Below are positions 33,561 through 45,789 of a stretch of DNA of 64,000 nt, piece by piece. Both the position numbers and the translations under genes were made by a program. The first letter of the stretch is position 1; each line of letters begins with the position of its first letter. The notes beneath the pieces are model-generated. The model had not been told where the DNA came from. It did no database searches and saw nothing but the letters and a program-made list of their open reading frames with translations. Source of the stretch: Prosopocoilus inquinatus (lineage: Eukaryota > Arthropoda > Insecta > Coleoptera > Lucanidae); contig CM069876.1 of the NCBI GenBank assembly GCA_036172665.1, forward strand, positions 42,191,001 through 42,255,000. Direction: 5' to 3'.

Positions 33561-35380
33561 TATCATAGATTAAATTTTTGGATGTGATGAAAGTCAATTT
33601 TTATATCGATTTGACGCTAGAATTTAATTTAGATTTGAATTACGTATAAAAATACCAAGTGTACCATTAAAAGAAAATAAGATTTCAGTTTATTTATTAT
33701 GTTATGCTATATTCATTTGATTTTTTTGTGAACATCAGCGAAAGCTTTCAATTATCCTGTATAAGTTTCGTGATAAACATTTATTTTTAAATAAAAAAAA
33801 GAAGTTACAGGGTGTGGGAATTCTCGCGTAGTCATCTTGTATGTACAGGGTTCTCAAAAATTTTTGATCTCACGTGACCAATTAACTGAAAATGTTATAG
33901 TTATAAACTGTAATAATAATTGCTTCTCGGAAACATTAAAAAAATATTAACACTTCGACACACACCTTTGCTTCTATTTATGATGACGATGATGTAATGC
34001 AACGCTTGATAAATCAATGGCAGTTGTCGACTACGTTTTCAAATAATTATTGTTAGCCAATCATTAAACTAGTTTCAGAACGCAGAATTCGAATTAGTTT
34101 GTTGTAGTTCATTAATAAATTTAGAAAATTAAATACACATTTTGGACGTGAGTTTGAATTCGAATTAGTGCGTACGCATCGCCTGGTTCCAACAACGAAA
34201 TGTGGTTAATTATCTGCGTTAATTATCTACCAGATATAGTTTCGTGGTTTCCGGAGACAAATAAATCGTTATTGCGTTTTTTTTTTTGTAAATAGTACCC
34301 TAAATGGGTTTACGATTTTTTCGTTTTTTTTTTTTTTAAGAAGATACGCACGTAGTAACTATCGTGTATAGGGGAATTTGAAGGGCACTCTGTTGTTTAA
34401 TTCTGCTAAAGCGTTCTGCAGAGTTTACCGGATTTAGCCGATTAAACAAATGTTGAGGCAGTTTAATCTGGCGATTTAAACGGCCCCGCTGTTGCCGGGC
34501 TTCAGTTTATATTGGGCTTTGTGGATCAGCGATCAGCTTTGGAAGTTTGGTGTGAAATTTAACGCGAAACTTTATTATTATTATGTATAGTATAGTGCTA
34601 ACGACTGACTATCAAGTTAACGACAAGTATCAAGCACTTAAATGCGTCGTTTTGTCTTAAAGCCAAGATTTTCATTTTGAGTACAAGAAATTTAGAATAC
34701 GTTCTATTTTTGATTACGTTTAAAATTTGTGCGACTTTAAATTGCAAGTAGGTATAGTAGCATGCAACTTATCAATACTAGTTTATACTGCAATTTCGAC
34801 GAGAAACTGCGACTTGGTAAAGTGCATGTTACTATACATCTCGTACCTGAAATAAGGTAGCCTAAGACGACGTTTATGTGCAACAAAGTAATATCAGAAG
34901 TATTTATTATGATATAAAGATCACGCGAGTGCCTTTGCCATTGTAATAAAATTACCCAGGTACTGCGGTGTTTCTCACAAAAGGGCACACGTATTTTATT
35001 AGGCCGAATTCTTCGACAGAGGAAAACGTCAACTGAAATTTGTTCGTGCTGCATGCACAGTTTATGAGCTTTTGTACGTCCGGAATACATGAACGTCTAC
35101 GAAATACCATTTCAATGCTAAATCTAAATGTCTTGCGATTAACGTCACGCGATCCTCCAGAAAATTGCGGCGGAGTCAGCCAGTCGCTCCTCCGGTCAAT
35201 TATTTTATTGTGCAAGGACCCACACACAACCTGATTGTCGTTAGTCTAGGTCAGGATTTAATTCTGTTTACCGCTCGTAAATTACGTTCCGCTGGAATTG
35301 CTTTTCCCTGGCTTTGGTTTGAGTCATACAAAACACAATTGTAATTCGCCTTTAGCAGCAAAACTCCACAAACACGAAAT
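33560..35380. other. Noncoding stretch with TACAGGG fragments
   Basis: TTACAGGGTGTGGGAATTC at about 33806 and TACAGGGTTCTCAAAAATTT at about 33845 are element termini. The latter continues TCACGTGACCAA, as does a similar piece at 57497-57535. The open frames at 34737-35234 overlap on both strands and show no domain. Confidence 0.4.
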
Positions 35381-35544
35381 TTGAAACTCATGACAAAATA
35401 TGGAGATCATAAACAAATGGCCGTACGTAAACTTAATACAGGTATAGCTAGAGCAGGGATAGCTGTAAGCATCTGGGAAAGTTCAATTCCCACTCCCGAT
35501 TGTTTGGGAGAAACCAGATCTGATGCAGAGAGGCGCTCGACACA

Positions 35545-36180
35545 AAACCCAGCATTTAACACGGTCAGGGTTCACTCCATCCCTGAACCAGAGTTTCAAA
35601 GATTCAGAAACACTCTGTACCTCATAACTATACAGCTTTACAGACGTTATTGCATTTCTCTTTTACTGAGCTTTCCTCACCTAACATTTAACACCTGAAC
35701 CAGAGTTTCAAAGATTCAGAAACACTCTGCACCTCATAACGGTACAGCTTTTCAAACATTGTTGCACTTTTGTTTTGCTGAGCTTACCTAACCCAATATT
35801 TAACGTGGCGAGGGTACACTCCATCCCTGAACCAGAGTTTCAAGGATTCAGAAACACTCTGCACCTCATAACTGTACAGGTCTTCAGACATTGTTGCACT
35901 TTTCTTTTGCTGAGCTTACCTAACCCAATTTCTAACATGGCGAGGGTTCACTCCATCCCTGAACCAGGGTTTCAAAGATTCAGAAACACTCTGCACCTCA
36001 TAACTGTACAGCTTTTCAGACATTATTGCACTTCACTTTTGTTGAGCTTTCCTAACTCAGCATTTAACATGGCGAGGATTCTCTCCATCCCTGAACTACA
36101 GTTTCAAAGAAGAAACACTCTGTACCTTATAACAGTACAGCTTTACAGAAGTTGTTGCACTTCTCTTTTGCTGAGCTTGA
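35545..36180 (+). repeat. Tandem repeat, 132-bp unit, five copies, in-frame over the last three
   Basis: The phrase CCTGAACCAGAGTTTCAAAG or a variant starts at 35582, 35694, 35826, 35958 and 36090. Spacings are 112, 132, 132 and 132 bp. Because 132 is divisible by three, a plus frame stays open across three units (35775-36185), giving a 44-residue repeat that contains ARVHSIPEP, RNTLHLITVQ and a leucine-serine stretch. The 112-bp second unit lost about 20 bp, which shifts the frame and ends the upstream frame at 35698. It could be a plain satellite or a repeat-coding fragment. Confidence 0.85.
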
Positions 36181-36189
36181 TATGAGTTA

Positions 36190-36740
36190 CCTAATTTGGA
36201 AATTCTAAATCTCTTACAACATAATCGAACCCTATATCCAAATAATACGAGGCAAAAGCAGGAAACCGGAAGCGATTTGCTATAATCGTGAAAAGTAACG
36301 TTTGAGAAATCAGCACGCCTTTGCATGTGTATAATAAATAATCAATTTTTATTGCTCTCGTGAAAGGAACGGAGAATTCGAGTGCGCTTTTATAAACTGA
36401 TTGTGAGACTTTGTGGGCACATTTTGGATTACTTTGTGTTGTTTGATTTCCGGGTTTACTTTATTAGCGGATGCGGAGGTGTGAAACGAGTTGAAAATAA
36501 AATTGTTTTGTTGAGATCGTGTTTAGGGATACTCTATTTTTATATGTACTCATGTTAGTTACATCTCGTTTTTCTCTCTCCCCTTTCTTTCTCCTTCTTT
36601 ATATATTTTCTGATTTACTTATGATAGTGAAGGACCAATGATTGTGGGATGCATTCCAAGCTCTTCTGTGAAGATTTAAAAGGATCATCCTTCTGCTAAA
36701 GCTCTAAGAGAGCCATCTCTAATTCGTCAAAACTTATTTT
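36190..36740. other. Spacer, no gene recognised
   Basis: AT-rich with a pyrimidine tract at 36570-36610. Nothing is identified. Confidence 0.3.
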
Positions 36741-36751
36741 GGTTTACTCGG

Positions 36752-37058
36752 TTGACACCATGACTGAGTTTTTTTTTCCCTAAAAATTTCAATAGACCAA
36801 TAATTAGAAAACGTCAAGTGAAGACAAACAAGAAAGTGAGATCAGAATAGAAGAGTAGCGGTACACTCTCTCACTGTCACCAACTTTTGATTAGTAAAAA
36901 ATTCTTGACACCATGACGGGACTTTTCCCCCTAAAAATTAGAGTAAACCGATATTTAGAAAACGTCAGTTGAAGATAAATAAGAAAGTGAGGTCAGAGTA
37001 GATGAGCAGCTGTACTATCTCATTGCCACAAACTTATGATTGACAAAAGATTCTTGAC
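36752..37058. repeat. Two-copy direct repeat, ~153-bp unit
   Basis: TTGACACCATGAC occurs at 36752 and 36905, each followed by CCCTAAAAATT, AGAAAACGTCA, TGAAGA, AAGAAAGTGAG and TCAGA phrases. A third start, TTCTTGACCC, follows at about 37050. Confidence 0.8.
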
Positions 37059-37059
37059 C

Positions 37060-38600
37060 CAAAAGACATTACTCAATTTGCACGTTTTACTTTTTCACTT
37101 TTTTTAACAATTGAATTTTCCTATGAAAACGCAATTTTGCCCAATGTCGTCCAAAATATGTTTGCCACAGAGTTCAGTTTAACCAATTTGACCAACAAAA
37201 TAGATAACAACAGGTGATCTCAACCGTATCAACCAAATGCCATTTTATTTTATTGATGATCACTAGACAACTTACTTCCCTATTTTTAATAAATCTTTGT
37301 TGAAGTCATTCCATGTAAGTAGGAGATGTGTTAGATGAGGAATTTCTGAGACGATATTGCAAGAAATATTATATTTTTATTCTTTAGTAATTTAATTCTA
37401 GGGTGAGTTTGATGTTTGTATTGTTTCCGGAAACGGGCTAGTTTCGTTTCGTTCAAACTTTTTGTTAAGGATATTTGAATTCAGTCATCACCATTTTCAT
37501 GGGTTTCAAGCTTTACACAACTATCACAGTCACCCTGTATAATCCACTTCATATCGATTTTCACATTATAAGAGCCTACCCTCTTGAAGGTTTCGTTGCA
37601 GGTTTAATTCATGATCAGAACTGATCTTCTATTATTCTCACGTCAATGACTTAAATAGAATATGCAAATACTCAATCCTATAAGTGATCCAATGGCGATA
37701 TCAATAAGAAGAATATCACGATCTTCTTATTTGCAGTTTGGTTTGAGACGCTTTCATCTTTTTTACTGGTCTTTCATTTATTGTCTAATTTTCCGTTGTT
37801 TTTCAGATGTTTATAGCTCTGTCCTTGTAGAAATTATCAAACTTTTTGTTTTATCTAATTATAAGTTGGCCCAGAACTACTTCATCATGTTGTAAGTCTT
37901 TCTCAAAACTCACCACACTGGCCGTATCATCTGCAGACACCAGCTTGGTAAGTTAAATTTGTTTCATTTTCCCTTCATGTTCTTATTTGTTTCTTTTATG
38001 ACTTTGTCTACTTTAATTGAAGGTTTCTATTCAGTTATTTATAGCAAATTTCTTTCAATTCTTCATTACTCGTTCTCGCAATGTTTTCGTAGTCTTTATA
38101 TTTTTACTAATTTTGATATTTTTTCTAAAATTTTCCGTATTTGCAAACTCAAGTACATGCTTTTGCAAGGACTGTGAAACAGTATACTACCTGGGAGAGT
38201 CTTTTATTGAGGTTGAAAGGATGTAAATGGCCGCAAATCAATCCATATAAATTGCCATCAATCAATCAATCAATCATCAAATCAAGCTTCGGAGTTCCTG
38301 ACCTGTCTGTCTGTTAACGTCTTCCTTTTTTTTACACTTTATTCAGTCATGTTCCTTAGTTTGTAATTATTTTCGCGATCGAAGAAACAACTCTACACGT
38401 TGTAAATTGTTGAATGAATTAAGAATTTCTAAGAGAATTACAAAAAAAAAAAAAAATTAAAAACTGTCGATATTATACAAATTTGGAAAAAAATAATTCA
38501 ACCCAAGCAAATGCAACTCAGAGAGAGAATTATTTACAAAAAGAGAATTTGTAAAAATGGATGTAAATGGCCGCAAGTCAATATTTCTTCTTGAACAAAT
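37060..38600. other. Noncoding stretch, no gene recognised
   Basis: T-rich frames at 37662-38226 are hydrophobic and have no recognised motif. A CAATCAAT microsatellite lies at about 38262-38275, and one CACCCTGTATA terminus at about 37532. Confidence 0.35.
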
Positions 38601-38609
38601 AACTCTACA

Positions 38610-39010
38610 CTCTACAGGAGGGGTTCTTTCTCATCGGGATCGATGAAGACTTGAAAGGCGTCGATGAACATATAGGAGTCGGCTGCGGGTCGATGACTCT
38701 CTAGGGGTCGTCGAAGTTAGTTATGAATTCTTGTCTAGTACAAGCCCATCTGAATAGTTTATTAAAAGAAAAGTAGAAGATTTACGAATAGTATTCAATT
38801 AATTCAAATTAAACACTGTGCAGTGTCAACTCAAACAAAAAGAAGTATAAAAAGCAGATCGATCGATTGATTGTCAAAATAAAAATAAAACACAGTCAAA
38901 TCGAATGGAAACAAAACAAATGACGATCGTTGCCGTGATGATGATGAAACTATAAATTGTGCAAATCTAACAATCGATGTAAAAAAAGAAAAATATAATT
39001 TCATTGTCAG
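38610..39010 (+). mobile_element. hAT-like nonautonomous remnant, copy 2
   Basis: GGAGGGGTTCTTTCTCATCG, then GATCGATGAAGACTTGAAAG and TAGAAGATTTACGAATA, then a later AAATAAAACACAGTCAAATCG block, follow the same order as the copy at 23156-23700. Confidence 0.55.
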
Positions 39011-39399
39011 CTAAAGAGGCCTTTAAAAGTTTTTTCGTAACGAAGGAAGAAACGTCGAGAAAAGAAACGATTCAAACACGAAATTGCTTCCAAGAGGACT
39101 TAGACTTACTTTACTTACCCTAGCCAACAGGATTTAGTCCCCTTGTGAAGAAGTTATCATTTTAAAGATAGCATCATCCAATGAAGACATTTTTTTTCCT
39201 ATAATCAACTTGAATTATGTCAAGTGTCCTTTCTGAAACCTTCGGTGCAAAATGAAAGAATTTTTTTTATATATTCTTATCACTAAAGAGATGATGATCT
39301 GGATTAAGTTTAATTTAATCATAAAATTTGCAGTTACTCCAGTCAAGCCTTTTCCAATTGAAACTGCAAGAAATTAAATAATTAAAAGTGAAGTATCCT

Positions 39400-39454
39400 A
39401 GCCTGCATTTTATGAAGTCGCAGTTGGAAAGTGCGGCTTCATAAAATGCAGGCT
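39400..39454. repeat. Compact hairpin, 23-bp arms, 9-base loop
   Basis: The arm AGCCTGCATTTTATGAAGT onward (39400-39422) and its complement (39432-39454) differ at one position. Pairing extends imperfectly outward (TATCCT / GGTATA). Size and shape approach a microRNA precursor, but the pairing is nearly perfect, so a tiny foldback element is equally possible. Confidence 0.75.
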
Positions 39455-39649
39455 GGTATAACCGTTGCATGATTTAAAGAAAATAAAAAGAGTCCTTCGG
39501 TTCATTCCACATACGTAATAAAAACAGCCGTTCCTGTCTGTCAATGCCCACAAAAGAGAAGAAGAAATCTCCCTTTTTTTATGTGAACCTCATCTCAATA
39601 CAACTTGTGTACATCCCGGGACCCCTCCCCTGCCTTGATTAAATTTTTA

Positions 39650-40060
39650 AATGAATCTTTACGGCGACAAACAACGAAATCCCGCGGGAACAACGAAAGA
39701 TATTAAACAATCCGAAGCGAGCGAGCTTCGAACGGAGAGACAGACGACTCGCAGCTTTATTGAATGAGAGCTTTCAAGCGTGACCGGGCAGAGAGAAAAA
39801 GGGGGCGATCTTGAACTCGCCACTCGAATAAGCTCATTCACGTTGCGTTCTTCGATTTTGTGGCGGTGGCGGCGGCGGCGGCGTAGAATTACGGGGGGGC
39901 CTCCTCGCCTCGGCGTAATTTAAAACGGCTTTAAACATGAGAGCAAATTGCTTGCTTGCTTGCTTGCTGCTGCCGCCCGCCTTCATTTTCTCCCAACCGA
40001 CCGAAGCAACGCATCGAAGCCGGCGATGGAAATTGCTGCTGGTTCGTGTTATGATGAGGA
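39650..40060. promoter_or_regulatory. CpG-rich block with GGC and TTGC microsatellites
   Basis: GC-rich, with GGC repeats at 39861-39884 and GCTTGCTT repeats at about 39951-39968. Short frames on both strands are low-complexity or lack motifs. It may be a promoter or conserved regulatory block of a nearby gene. No initiator or splice pair is convincing. Confidence 0.25.
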
Positions 40061-41030
40061 ACACAAAAGAAAATATTGTGTAAGCAGTGATTTTAGAAGG
40101 CTGAGGTTATTTTGCAAGGAAGTAATCATTTTCTTATTTTTCTTTAATAAAAGAGTTGCTCGAAATATTATCTGCATTTTATAATCGGAAACAGGAAGCC
40201 CCCATGTTCGAAATTGGCTGTGGCTTGAGATAGCAAGAAACACGGTGTGTCATTTGGAATAACTCCCAACTTTCATTAACATTTCTTAAAGAGAAAAGCA
40301 TTTTATGTCAAGAAACGTCAAAGGAATGAAGTTAGTTGCAATTATTTTTGTTTAGAGTCTAGAACACCGACGGACGTACGTTTACCAAAGCAATGCCAAC
40401 TTCAAATGTGGAAATTTTTGAACATAAAATTAATAAAATAATATACGGAGTATAATAGAGCTGTCCTGGTTAATTGAATATTACATTATCTGACAGCATG
40501 GTAATTTGTTCCACTTTTGAAAAACCTTCAACATTTCTTTTTCTTTTACTTTTCCCCAACATTAATTGACTTGTTGCAATTTGAAAATCGCCTTAGCGCA
40601 ACGTTCCCTTCGTATCCCCACATTTTATTCACGTCAGAGAGTTGTTTCCCCCCTTCAAAGAATTTCCAAGGCAAAAGCGAAATAAAATGTAATAAATACC
40701 CCGTGAAACTCTCTCGGTTTGGCCAAGAGGTATTACGGTTTTCCTTTTTGAGATGTAACTTTAATAAAGCGACACGCAAACATGTTTACAATATCTTGTG
40801 AATTTAGTAGGAGGCATTCGGTCATGTTCTGCGCTGAAGAAAGGTCGCGCGCTTTATTAGCAGAAAGAACACAAAGTGAAATTAAATTCTTTTGATATCC
40901 TCCGATACGAAAGAATTTCGCGAGATAACGACGTGCTGGAAACTGAATTTTTATCTTCCAAATACGCTGATAATTATTTTCCATTAATTACGTACTCGAC
41001 GTGGAGATAAAAAGCTTCGTGATGAATCCG
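40060..41030. other. Spacer, no gene recognised
   Basis: Overlapping frames on opposite strands at 40517-40984, none with a recognisable domain. Confidence 0.3.
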
Positions 41031-41055
41031 AGCTTTTGTTCCGTTTTCCTTTCAG

Positions 41056-41220
41056 AACGAAATCATTAGCAGGATGCATCGCCGAGTGGCGGAAGCGAGC
41101 GCAGCTTCATCCTGCAGGAGCGGCCGGAGGAAATTCGGGGAAGGTTTTTATGTTGACAATCAACTTTTTAATGAACGCTATAGGTAGCAGTAAATGGACG
41201 ACGCTTCAGAAAATAACTTG
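41056..41220 (+). other. Possible internal exon after a good acceptor
   Basis: A pyrimidine tract ending TTTCCTTTCAG at about 41055 precedes a GC-richer stretch that is open in more than one frame; one frame contains MHRRVAEASAASS. The stretch also has a short inverted pair (AGGATG...CATCCT). No good donor follows. Weak evidence for an exon. Confidence 0.15.
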
Positions 41221-41285
41221 ATTGTAAAAGCTCGTCGAAGATCAGATGAATTTTTAACTTGGCGAAAATAATAGATAGTTTTAAC

Positions 41286-41390
41286 ATGCAGGGTGTTTTG
41301 ACTTGTACTGTACTTTCAGTTTTATTCGTACTTACGATATCATTCCGTCCCCATCAAGAAACTCTCTCGACGTTTTAATTCCACCCTGTA
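41286..41390. mobile_element. Tiny TACAGGGTG-type element, ~105 bp
   Basis: Starts TGCAGGGTGTTTTGAC and ends CCACCCTGTAAA, so the two ends are inverted copies of the window-wide terminal motif. Confidence 0.55.
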
Positions 41391-41399
41391 AAAAGCTCC

Positions 41400-42000
41400 A
41401 TCCTTTCGCACTGATAATGCCTCAATCAATCACCCTCAAATAACTCTGTTCCTTATCAGCGTCCAATAAGTTTTCCGAGCAATTAAAGGGGCGCTTTTTT
41501 ACCACACGCATAATATTACGACAGAAAGTTGGCCGGAGCTTAATCCGGATAACCTTCAGCCCGTTAAAGCCCCCCCTGCAGAAAATGGAAAATTTCATTG
41601 CCCATCATAAAGGTGTATTAAAGTGCGCGGCTACTTTAAAACTAATTTCAGATAGAGCTTGTATTACATTTCAGGTACATCGCCGGAGAATGTAGGGCTT
41701 AATGCAAAGTAATTGTTTGGCTGGGATGGAACATGAGCTTGAGAGCACGAACAGACCAAGTTAAAACCCCCCTTCATCCCCCAGGATGCATTATTAATTT
41801 TTCGCTCTTAATAATTGCCCGTTTTCGAAGGAAAACTTATTTCATATCTTCCTCCTAGAAACCAAAGAGAGAACAGAAATTTAAAATCGAAATAAATAGT
41901 AATAACGCAAAAGTTTTAATTGGGTAAAGCACAGCAAAGTTGCATTTATGTTCGCCGAGAAACAGAAAACTTCTTTAGCGACGCAAGTTTAATACCCCCC
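41400..42000. other. Spacer, no gene recognised
   Basis: Moderate GC content, no convincing frame or repeat. Confidence 0.3.
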
Positions 42001-42004
42001 CTCA

Positions 42005-42325
42005 CAGTAATTACTCCAACGCTTTCTTTTTTGGTCGAGTTTTACGTTAGCTTTTGCTTTAAAGTTTTGTTTGCTGAAACGAATGCGCATGAAAATCGAA
42101 GAGCGAGCCCCGAGCGAGTTAAGGGGCCAGGTAAGTAAGAATGAAGCTTAACTCATTTAAAATTCATTTCTTGTAATTACTCCAACGTTTTTTTATTTGG
42201 TCGAGTTTTACGTTAACTTTGCATCAAAGTTAAAAGGAATGCGAATGAAAATCGAAGAGCGAGTTAAGGGGGCAAGTAAGTAAGAACGAAGCTTAAGTCA
42301 CTTAAATTCATTTCCTGGTAGCTTG
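42005..42325 (+). repeat. Two-copy tandem duplication (~166 bp) carrying a donor-like site
   Basis: GTAATTACTCCAACG occurs at about 42007 and 42173, each followed by TTGGTCGAGTTTTACGTTA, GAATGCG, ATGAAAATCGAAGAGCGAG and AAGTAAGTAAGAA. In copy 1, GGCCAG precedes GTAAGTAAG (GT at 42131), a near-ideal donor. Copy 2 has GGGGCAAGTAAG, where the CAG-GT junction is lost. The frame 41920-42138 enters copy 1 and ends just after this donor, so a duplicated exon end is possible. Confidence 0.7.
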
Positions 42326-42339
42326 TCTTCTCATATGGA

Positions 42340-43950
42340 GCAAGAATAATCAACAATTTCGTCCGCCAATTTGGCCCTCGCCCAAAAAAACTGCAACACT
42401 TTGACCAAGCCTAATTAATACGTTGCGTTTACGTCCTGGATGATTATCAAGGTTGAGCCGAAATAGACCAATTTTCTTTACACCTTGCAACATTAGCGGA
42501 AAATGTTTCTCTTGTTTTTTGGCACAAATAATTATTTCGGTCGGGCATTTGTCATGCGACATAAAAGCCACGTTTATTACACTGGATAACCAGTGACATA
42601 AATAGATTGAAATGTGCGGTTATAAATAACCGAAATTAGTAACTGTGTATCGACGTTTCAACGTTATTAATACACACGCATCAATAACAATTGCGCTAAT
42701 AATAGAAACGCCGGTGTTCCACCCAATCAGGAATTTATTAAGTTCATGTGCGTTTTGAGTGATATGGTTGTATTATTCATTTGATTGTCTATGTTCGTGA
42801 ATGGATATTTTTACCTGTATATTTTCCCCCATGACACAGGAAGATCAGTAAATAAGAAACACACGAGCCGGCAATAAGACCTGAAGATGTACGACATGAA
42901 CTTTGCATCAAATGATGAAGGCAGAACTTAAACTAACTAAAATAATTTTACGAATTAAATTCTTCGTCCAGCAAATTCCGTTTCGCGAAGCAGATAGATG
43001 TTCTCGTCCTCAAAGCGTCGGGACTTGACGCGCCAGGCTCTGACGCATATAAGACTAATTCATCCCGCATTAGATTGAAAACCAAGGAAATCACCTAAGG
43101 GAAGAGTTTATTGAAAGACACCAAAGCATAGAAAAAGGTGTGTGGGACTCACAAATACTTCTTTCAATCCTAAGAAAAAAATCTTTGTTGTTAAAAACGG
43201 GTTTTAGTAACCAAGTGGCGAGTGTGTACTTTGGGTCATCTACTGTTACATATTGTTAGGCGAAGTTAATAAAAAAAAATATATATATATAAACACAGGC
43301 AAGATGATCATGTACATGATCGATTTAATGAACAGTTCAAAACAAAAACTGTACAAATAAGTGCTACAATGAAAAGTACAAAAATAAAATAAATCAACAA
43401 CTGAAAAATTTGAAAAGATTTGTAAATTTGATGTAACCTATTAAATCCGACTTAACACATGTGCAGATGAGTAAAGTGGATAAAGTAAGGCGAAAGTAGA
43501 AACAAAAATAAATTATAGACGAGGTGTACAGAGCAGTTGAAGGTCAAAGTAAAGGAGCTAACTGTAAATCAAGATGGCTGGGTGATATTTCTATGATGGA
43601 AGATGTCCAATAGTGAAAAGATCTTACGAATGAAATGAGGTAGAAGACTAGAAAAATGGAATGAGAATGAAAAAAAATAATGTGTGAAAGGTAATTGAAG
43701 TTTTATCACAAGTTACAAGCGTAAGGCGAAAAGTATTTGCAACGGCATACATATGGGGGATAGCCAAGCTCATGTCACCTTTCTCAAAAATTTTAAATTA
43801 CATTTTGCAAAGGTTTTAAATTATTCGCCAGAAATGTCCTGGAATTACGACATTTTGGAAACGGTTTAAACTAACTGACTACATGACGACAAAAATGAAT
43901 TAAGAAAGAAACAACAATAACAATTGCGCGTTTAATTGTATAGGGTGTCT
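42340..43950. other. Noncoding stretch, no gene recognised
   Basis: The minus-strand frame at 42350-42571 has no recognised domain. An AT microsatellite lies at about 43279-43293. No clear repeat. Confidence 0.35.
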
Positions 43951-43954
43951 ATAA

Positions 43955-44205
43955 AATTATCGAAACGCAGACAGTCGACTGTAAATGATGCCATTCTAAA
44001 TGAATTGTGTCTTTCTTATACACTTTGTACAAAGAAAAAGAGTTTTGGTAATTATTAAACCTTCTTCAAAGGAAAAAAAAAATCAAAACGCAAGTAAACT
44101 GCTGTAAATAATACCATTCCAAATGAATGGTGTCTTTTCCTATAATACACTTTGTACAGTGGTAAATAATTTTGGAAATAATTATAAAATACTATTAAAA
44201 AAAAT
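43955..44205. repeat. Two-copy direct repeat, ~120-bp unit
   Basis: Two units share ACTGTAAATGATGCCATTC (variant GCTGTAAATAATACCATTCC), AAATGAAT, GTGTCTTT, ATACACTTTGTACA and AATTATTAA phrases. It begins with a TATAGGGTGTCTATAAA terminus at about 43940. Confidence 0.75.
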
Positions 44206-44759
44206 TATTCATTTTACTGTATACAGAGTTACAACTAATTAAGGGGATACTATAGGGATCTCGTAAACTATAAGAGGTACAAAGATTGTTAAATTACAGG
44301 AAAGTTCCGCTCTCTTGAGGTCTCAAAACATTTGCAAAAAAAATCTTTTCTATTTACATTCGTTTTTGAAATATTTTAAAATAAAATATTAAGTTGTTAA
44401 AAAGCATTTTTTTTTAATTTTATGTAAATATGTAAATAAGAACCATAATTGAATAAGATTTATTAATTTAATAATAATTTTAGTTCGAACGTTTACACGC
44501 ATCCGCCTGCTGGCTATTTTTTTTTCAAAATCTTTTATAGTATCTTGATATTTTGCTTTAAAATAAAAGCGCAAGTCTGTCGTATGGTCATATTCAGATT
44601 TTGTTTTTGTATGACGTGATATGAATGCCCAAGATAGCGTCCATAAGAAAAAAGGCTGTTGACAGTCGTATCTGCGAAAATGTTAATTCCAATGTATTAA
44701 CTCTATTAGATTGTTCGTGGAATTTAACATAAATATTTTGAATTTCATAAAAGCGCGAA

Positions 44760-45560
44760 GTTCAATTGTTTCACGCCGTTTGTTGTTTCTTTTTTTTATT
44801 TCTCAGTCCTTCGTTTGTTTCTGTAACTTTGTGACTTCCGGTTTCAACTTTCAAATTTGTGACATGTCGTGTTTTGACTTTTCATCGTTCAATTGTTTAT
44901 TTGTTTTTCATAGTCAAGTTCAGTTCAGTTAGCGCCTTTTGTTTCTTAATCAATTTTTCTTTTTCTTTCCTTTGTTTTATCTGTGTTCGTTTCAGTGACA
45001 GTTTATTACCCGCCTGCGTTATTCAACTGTTTCACAGCTTGTCGTTGTAATCAGCCGTCCGTTTTTATTTCATTCCTTTTAAAGCCTCTTGACGACGGTT
45101 AAGTAACCATTGTTTTCGATTAAATTTTTTTCCCACTTTCATTATTCAATTGTTTCTCGTCATTTGTTTTATAATCGAGGTCAGTTGTTTTCACGAATAA
45201 ATTAAAATTTAATTTATTCGTGTAAAATGGAATATCACAAAATAACATATCTAATAGCATCAATAATCAGTTGTTTTTATCTTTCAACCGAAAACGTTTC
45301 TTTGACGACGGCCCAAGAAAGCGTTGTTCACTTGTTTTGTTATCGTTTGCTTCTCGCACCGACACTTTTTCCGCGCGCGTTGTTCACTTGTTTCTCGATC
45401 AAGTTCAATTGTTTTCGTTGTGAATAATTGTTTTCATTGCGATCTTTGAATCGGAAACGTACAATCAATTCTGATTTTGACGTTTAATAACGACAACAAA
45501 AGCGAACGCTGTTCAGTTGTTTTGTTGTATTGCTTGCCTCTCGCCCACACTCTTCCGCGT
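44760..45560. repeat. Internal degenerate array of TTCAATTGTTT phrases
   Basis: Near-repeats of (G/A)TTCAATTGTTT(C/T) or TTCACTTGTTT followed by CGTTTG or CTCG-like words occur at least eight times between the terminal repeats of the 44.2-kb element. Spacing is irregular. Confidence 0.6.
45192..45222. repeat. Perfect palindrome, 15-bp arms
   Basis: CACGAATAAATTAAA is followed by a single A and its exact reverse complement. It lies near the middle of the 44.2-45.8-kb element. Confidence 0.9.
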
Positions 45561-45789
45561 ACGTTCTATTTTAATAAATAAGGTAGATATTCGAGATTTT
45601 CGAAAATTAGAATTTTCAGTTTGAAGATATTTCAGAAACGAATGAAGGTAGAAAAGATTTGTTTGAATATTGTGATATGCTTCAAAATAACGCAACTTTT
45701 TTGTAATTTAACCGTCTTTGTATCTCTTATAGTTTATGAGATCCTCATGGTGGCCCTTTAATTAATTGTAACCCTGTAGACTACAATAA

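Larger units (their letters stand above)
44222..45778. mobile_element. 1.56-kb element with ~180-bp terminal inverted repeats
   Basis: Ends are TACAGAGTTACAACTAATTA and, on the other strand, TACAGGGTTACAATTAATTA. The similarity continues for about 180 bp through GGGATCTCGTAAACTATAAG, TACAAAG and GTTAAATTACA. The core is pyrimidine-rich with repeated TTCAATTGTTT/TTCACTTGTTT phrases. It encodes no recognisable transposase. A single related end is at 15308. Confidence 0.85.

Noticed and set aside
35545..36180. CRISPR-like array
   Set aside because: Units are contiguous 132-bp repeats without unique spacers, in a eukaryotic sequence.
42880..42915. Hammerhead-like CTGAAGATGT ... ACATGAACT on the plus strand
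   Set aside because: The GAAA box is GAAC, and no helix III or stem I can be drawn.
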